Below, piece after piece: positions 63,301-64,000 of a DNA stretch of 64,000 bases; the first letter of the stretch is position 1, and each line of letters opens with the position of its first letter. A program made the translations under genes and the position numbers. The DNA lies in NCBI RefSeq assembly GCF_014905175.1, contig NC_057792.1, positions 7,812,001 through 7,876,000 of the forward strand. Reading direction: 5' to 3'. The notes beneath the pieces are model-generated. The model was given only the letters and a program-made list of their open reading frames with translations. It made no database searches and was not told the origin of the DNA. Source of the DNA: Aphidius gifuensis (Eukaryota; Arthropoda; Insecta; Hymenoptera; Braconidae).

Positions 63301-64000
63301 AGATTCATACAAGTCTGATTGCTAGGGCAATCTGAGTTTATAGTACACTCAGGTCGACAATTCGGAGGGCTGCCCAAAAAGTCTGGAGAGCATGCACATG
63401 AAGGGATTCCACCTATTTCTCGACATTCAGCATTGGGTCCACAAGGTGATGGCACACACGGATTTTGATTGGGCCCCAGCATTGGGGAATTATCTAAAAT
63501 AAAGTTTTTTAATTCGTTTTGATGTACTTTTCATTCATAAAGAATTCTACAAAACTTACTTAAAACCGGAAAACATTGTGTAAAGGAGTTTCCAGTGAAT
63601 AATGGCCTGCAGCTACAATGTGGGCTGTGATTGATAGTCTTGCATTCAGTGTTTAGACCGCATGGTCCCGGACAGGGGTCGACGCACTTTTGTTGAATGC
63701 AAGCAAGACTAGGTGGACATTCAGCACTTATTGTACACTCTGGTCTGCAGTTTGGAGGGATACCTTGATAATTCGGAGAACACGAGCATACTCCCTGTGC
63801 ATTGACTTCTCGGCAATTACTATTAGGCCCACATGGTGATGGATTGCAAGGATCAATTCTCTGTACGTCTTGTAAGGGTTTTTGAATTGGAGAACAATAT
63901 CGAAATGGGTCGCCTTCGTATTCATCGAAGCAAGTACAAGTTGCTCGGTGACTTATTACTTGGCAGTAAGCTTTCTGACCACATACTCCAGGGCATGGAT
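42090..64000 (-). CDS. dpy: dumpy, giant EGF/DPY-module ZP-domain protein (3' part)
   Basis: Dumpy is an enormous membrane-anchored extracellular fibre protein that ties epidermis, tendon cells and trachea to the cuticle. 25 exons were joined here (minus strand): >64000-63560, 63493-62858, 62775-62473, 62236-61916, 61824-61492, 61363-61049, 60970-60641, 60526-60221, 60017-59712, 59632-59315, 59201-56985, 56866-56231, 56128-55826, 55618-54992, 54864-54217, 54097-52847, 52736-52404, 52321-51695, 51546-51238, 51159-50857, 50700-50380, 49832-47772, 47292-42881, 42613-42427, 42328-42090. Together they code about 6,000 residues without a stop. Repeats of the form CRPEC-x-NSDCP and DPCPGSCG-x-NA-x-C alternate, followed by ZP domain, RKRR site, membrane helix and tail. 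The first exon is cut by the window edge and the start codon is not in view. All donors and acceptors used are GT-AG. Confidence 0.95.
42427..42613 (-). CDS. dpy: dumpy furin-site exon
   Basis: 187 bp, 62 codons plus one base. GRKRRDVS directly after the last ZP cysteine is a furin-type cleavage site (RKRR). A basic and acidic linker with LERREERYTGDPTE follows. Cleavage here would release the ectodomain from the membrane. Confidence 0.9.
42590..43588 (-). CDS. dpy: dumpy ZP (zona pellucida) domain
   Basis: From about EASCLSDGVQVMIHVQ through VNFGSCGLIHVNG, YHVKCLYQ, MRIVTQTG and RFQCNIRVCFGKCQP, crossing the intron at 42880-42614 into VNCRGYNAYG. The ZP domain polymerises extracellular matrix proteins and is typically followed by a furin site and membrane anchor, as here. 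Confidence 0.9.
42881..47292 (-). CDS. dpy: dumpy 4.4-kb exon with EGF-like repeats and most of the ZP domain
   Basis: A single exon of 4412 bp (phase 1 start, phase 0 end). About 1,230 residues of cysteine-rich EGF-like repeats with motifs such as CRNNEDCEDNKSC and NAECFVKNHRSDC, then a short linker (PPEARTDFPKPEM) and the ZP domain. It is the longest exon in the window. Confidence 0.95.
47772..49832 (-). CDS. dpy: dumpy long exon with diverged modules
   Basis: 2061 bp. It starts with QQVPLIPKQPCDPSPCG and ends CFE. The first modules are of the CHPEC type; later ones lose the PEC and read CNRNSDC, CRTDEEC, CKNNDDC, marking the change to the compact EGF-like repeats that dominate the next exon. 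It is flanked by the two longest introns seen in the gene (547 and 479 bp). Confidence 0.92.
50380..52736 (-). CDS. dpy: dumpy exons 17-21 of the window
   Basis: Exons 52736-52404 (333 bp), 52321-51695 (627 bp, two modules), 51546-51238 (309), 51159-50857 (303) and 50700-50380 (321). Introns are 78-156 bp. The acceptor of the first exon could be at 52736 or three bases further in, changing one residue. Confidence 0.88.
52847..54097 (-). CDS. dpy: dumpy four-module exon
   Basis: 1251 bp, 417 codons, four modules (PECSINPDCTGD, RPECVVNEDCSSK, RPECVISSDCPKN, RPECVSNSDCLSK). The frame is open across the whole exon, including 53700-54097, where no ATG occurs. Confidence 0.9.
54217..56866 (-). CDS. 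dpy: dumpy one- and two-module exons
   Basis: Exons 56866-56231 (636 bp, two modules), 56128-55826 (303 bp, one), 55618-54992 (627 bp, two) and 54864-54217 (648 bp, two). All start and end in phase 1. The 303-bp exon reads NICNSLPCGPNAQC to CIPAT. Confidence 0.9.
56985..59201 (-). CDS. dpy: dumpy seven-module exon
   Basis: One 2217-bp exon with seven CRPEC/CRSEC modules in a row (739 codons, about 106 per module). It sits between single- and double-module exons of the same phase, so it looks like several ancestral exons joined without introns. Confidence 0.92.
59315..62775 (-). CDS. dpy: dumpy block of eight single-module exons
   Basis: Exons 62775-62473, 62236-61916, 61824-61492, 61363-61049, 60970-60641, 60526-60221, 60017-59712 and 59632-59315 are 303-333 bp each. 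Every one codes one EGF-DPY-EGF module of 101-111 residues and begins and ends in phase 1. Introns are 78-236 bp. The 62237-62472 intron holds a small inverted repeat (CGAACGAAAAACATTTTG near 62314 and CAAAATGTTCGTTCG near 62393). Confidence 0.9.
62858..64000 (-). CDS. dpy: dumpy exons 1 (partial) and 2 of the window
   Basis: Exon >64000-63560 enters the window at DPCPGVCGQKAYC and continues to CFPVL. Exon 63493-62858 (636 bp) carries two modules (RPECTINSDCPSN, KPECVINNDCQVD). The intron between them is only 66 bp and contains an in-frame stop, so it must be removed. Confidence 0.9.

Overview
This is AT-rich, intron-bearing animal DNA. It carries a dumpy (dpy) orthologue, a giant ZP-domain matrix protein typical of insects, alongside conserved metazoan genes (RTCB, malectin, MINPP1) and many non-autonomous DNA transposons. 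An insect is well supported. A hymenopteran such as a small parasitoid wasp fits the base composition but is only inferred. There are no bacterial operons, CRISPR arrays or viral genes.

Layout. (1) 1-13.3 kb is almost all repeat: a palindromic array (1-2.2 kb), a terminal-inverted-repeat (TIR) element with a 17-bp tandem core (3.05-4.36 kb), two foldback-like elements A and B (4.63-7.40 and 8.45-9.61 kb) and a third foldback element D (10.94-13.29 kb). D is split by a hAT-type element, which itself carries another TIR element. (2) 13.7-14.1 kb holds the 5' coding exon of a fatty-acid-binding protein on the minus strand; its remaining exons were not found. (3) 15.3-21.2 kb is a composite repeat bounded by 28-bp TIRs and enclosing elements E and C. 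(4) 21.2-25.2 kb has no recognised gene and several small TIR elements. (5) 25.3-33.2 kb is a compact gene block: malectin (minus, 3 exons), RTCB (plus, 6 exons) and a MINPP1-type phosphatase (minus, 7 exons), all complete. (6) 33.4-40.7 kb is a dense nest of miniature elements inserted into one another. (7) 42.1-64.0 kb is the 3' part of dumpy on the minus strand: 25 exons reconstructed here, about 6,000 residues of EGF/DPY modules, then ZP domain, furin site, transmembrane helix and short tail. The gene continues past the right edge.

The genes have unrelated jobs: ER glycoprotein quality control (malectin), tRNA and XBP1 RNA ligation (RTCB), inositol polyphosphate dephosphorylation (MINPP1-like), lipid carriage (FABP) and cuticle or tendon matrix anchoring (dumpy). 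Malectin and RTCB are head to head; RTCB and MINPP1 are tail to tail. The strongest structural results are: a set of otherwise different elements sharing CCC-N-R-G-Y-GGA-like termini and exact 2-bp flanking duplications; dumpy exon lengths that are whole multiples of one module, with every module intron in phase 1; and repeated self-insertion of 253-bp and 164-bp miniature elements.
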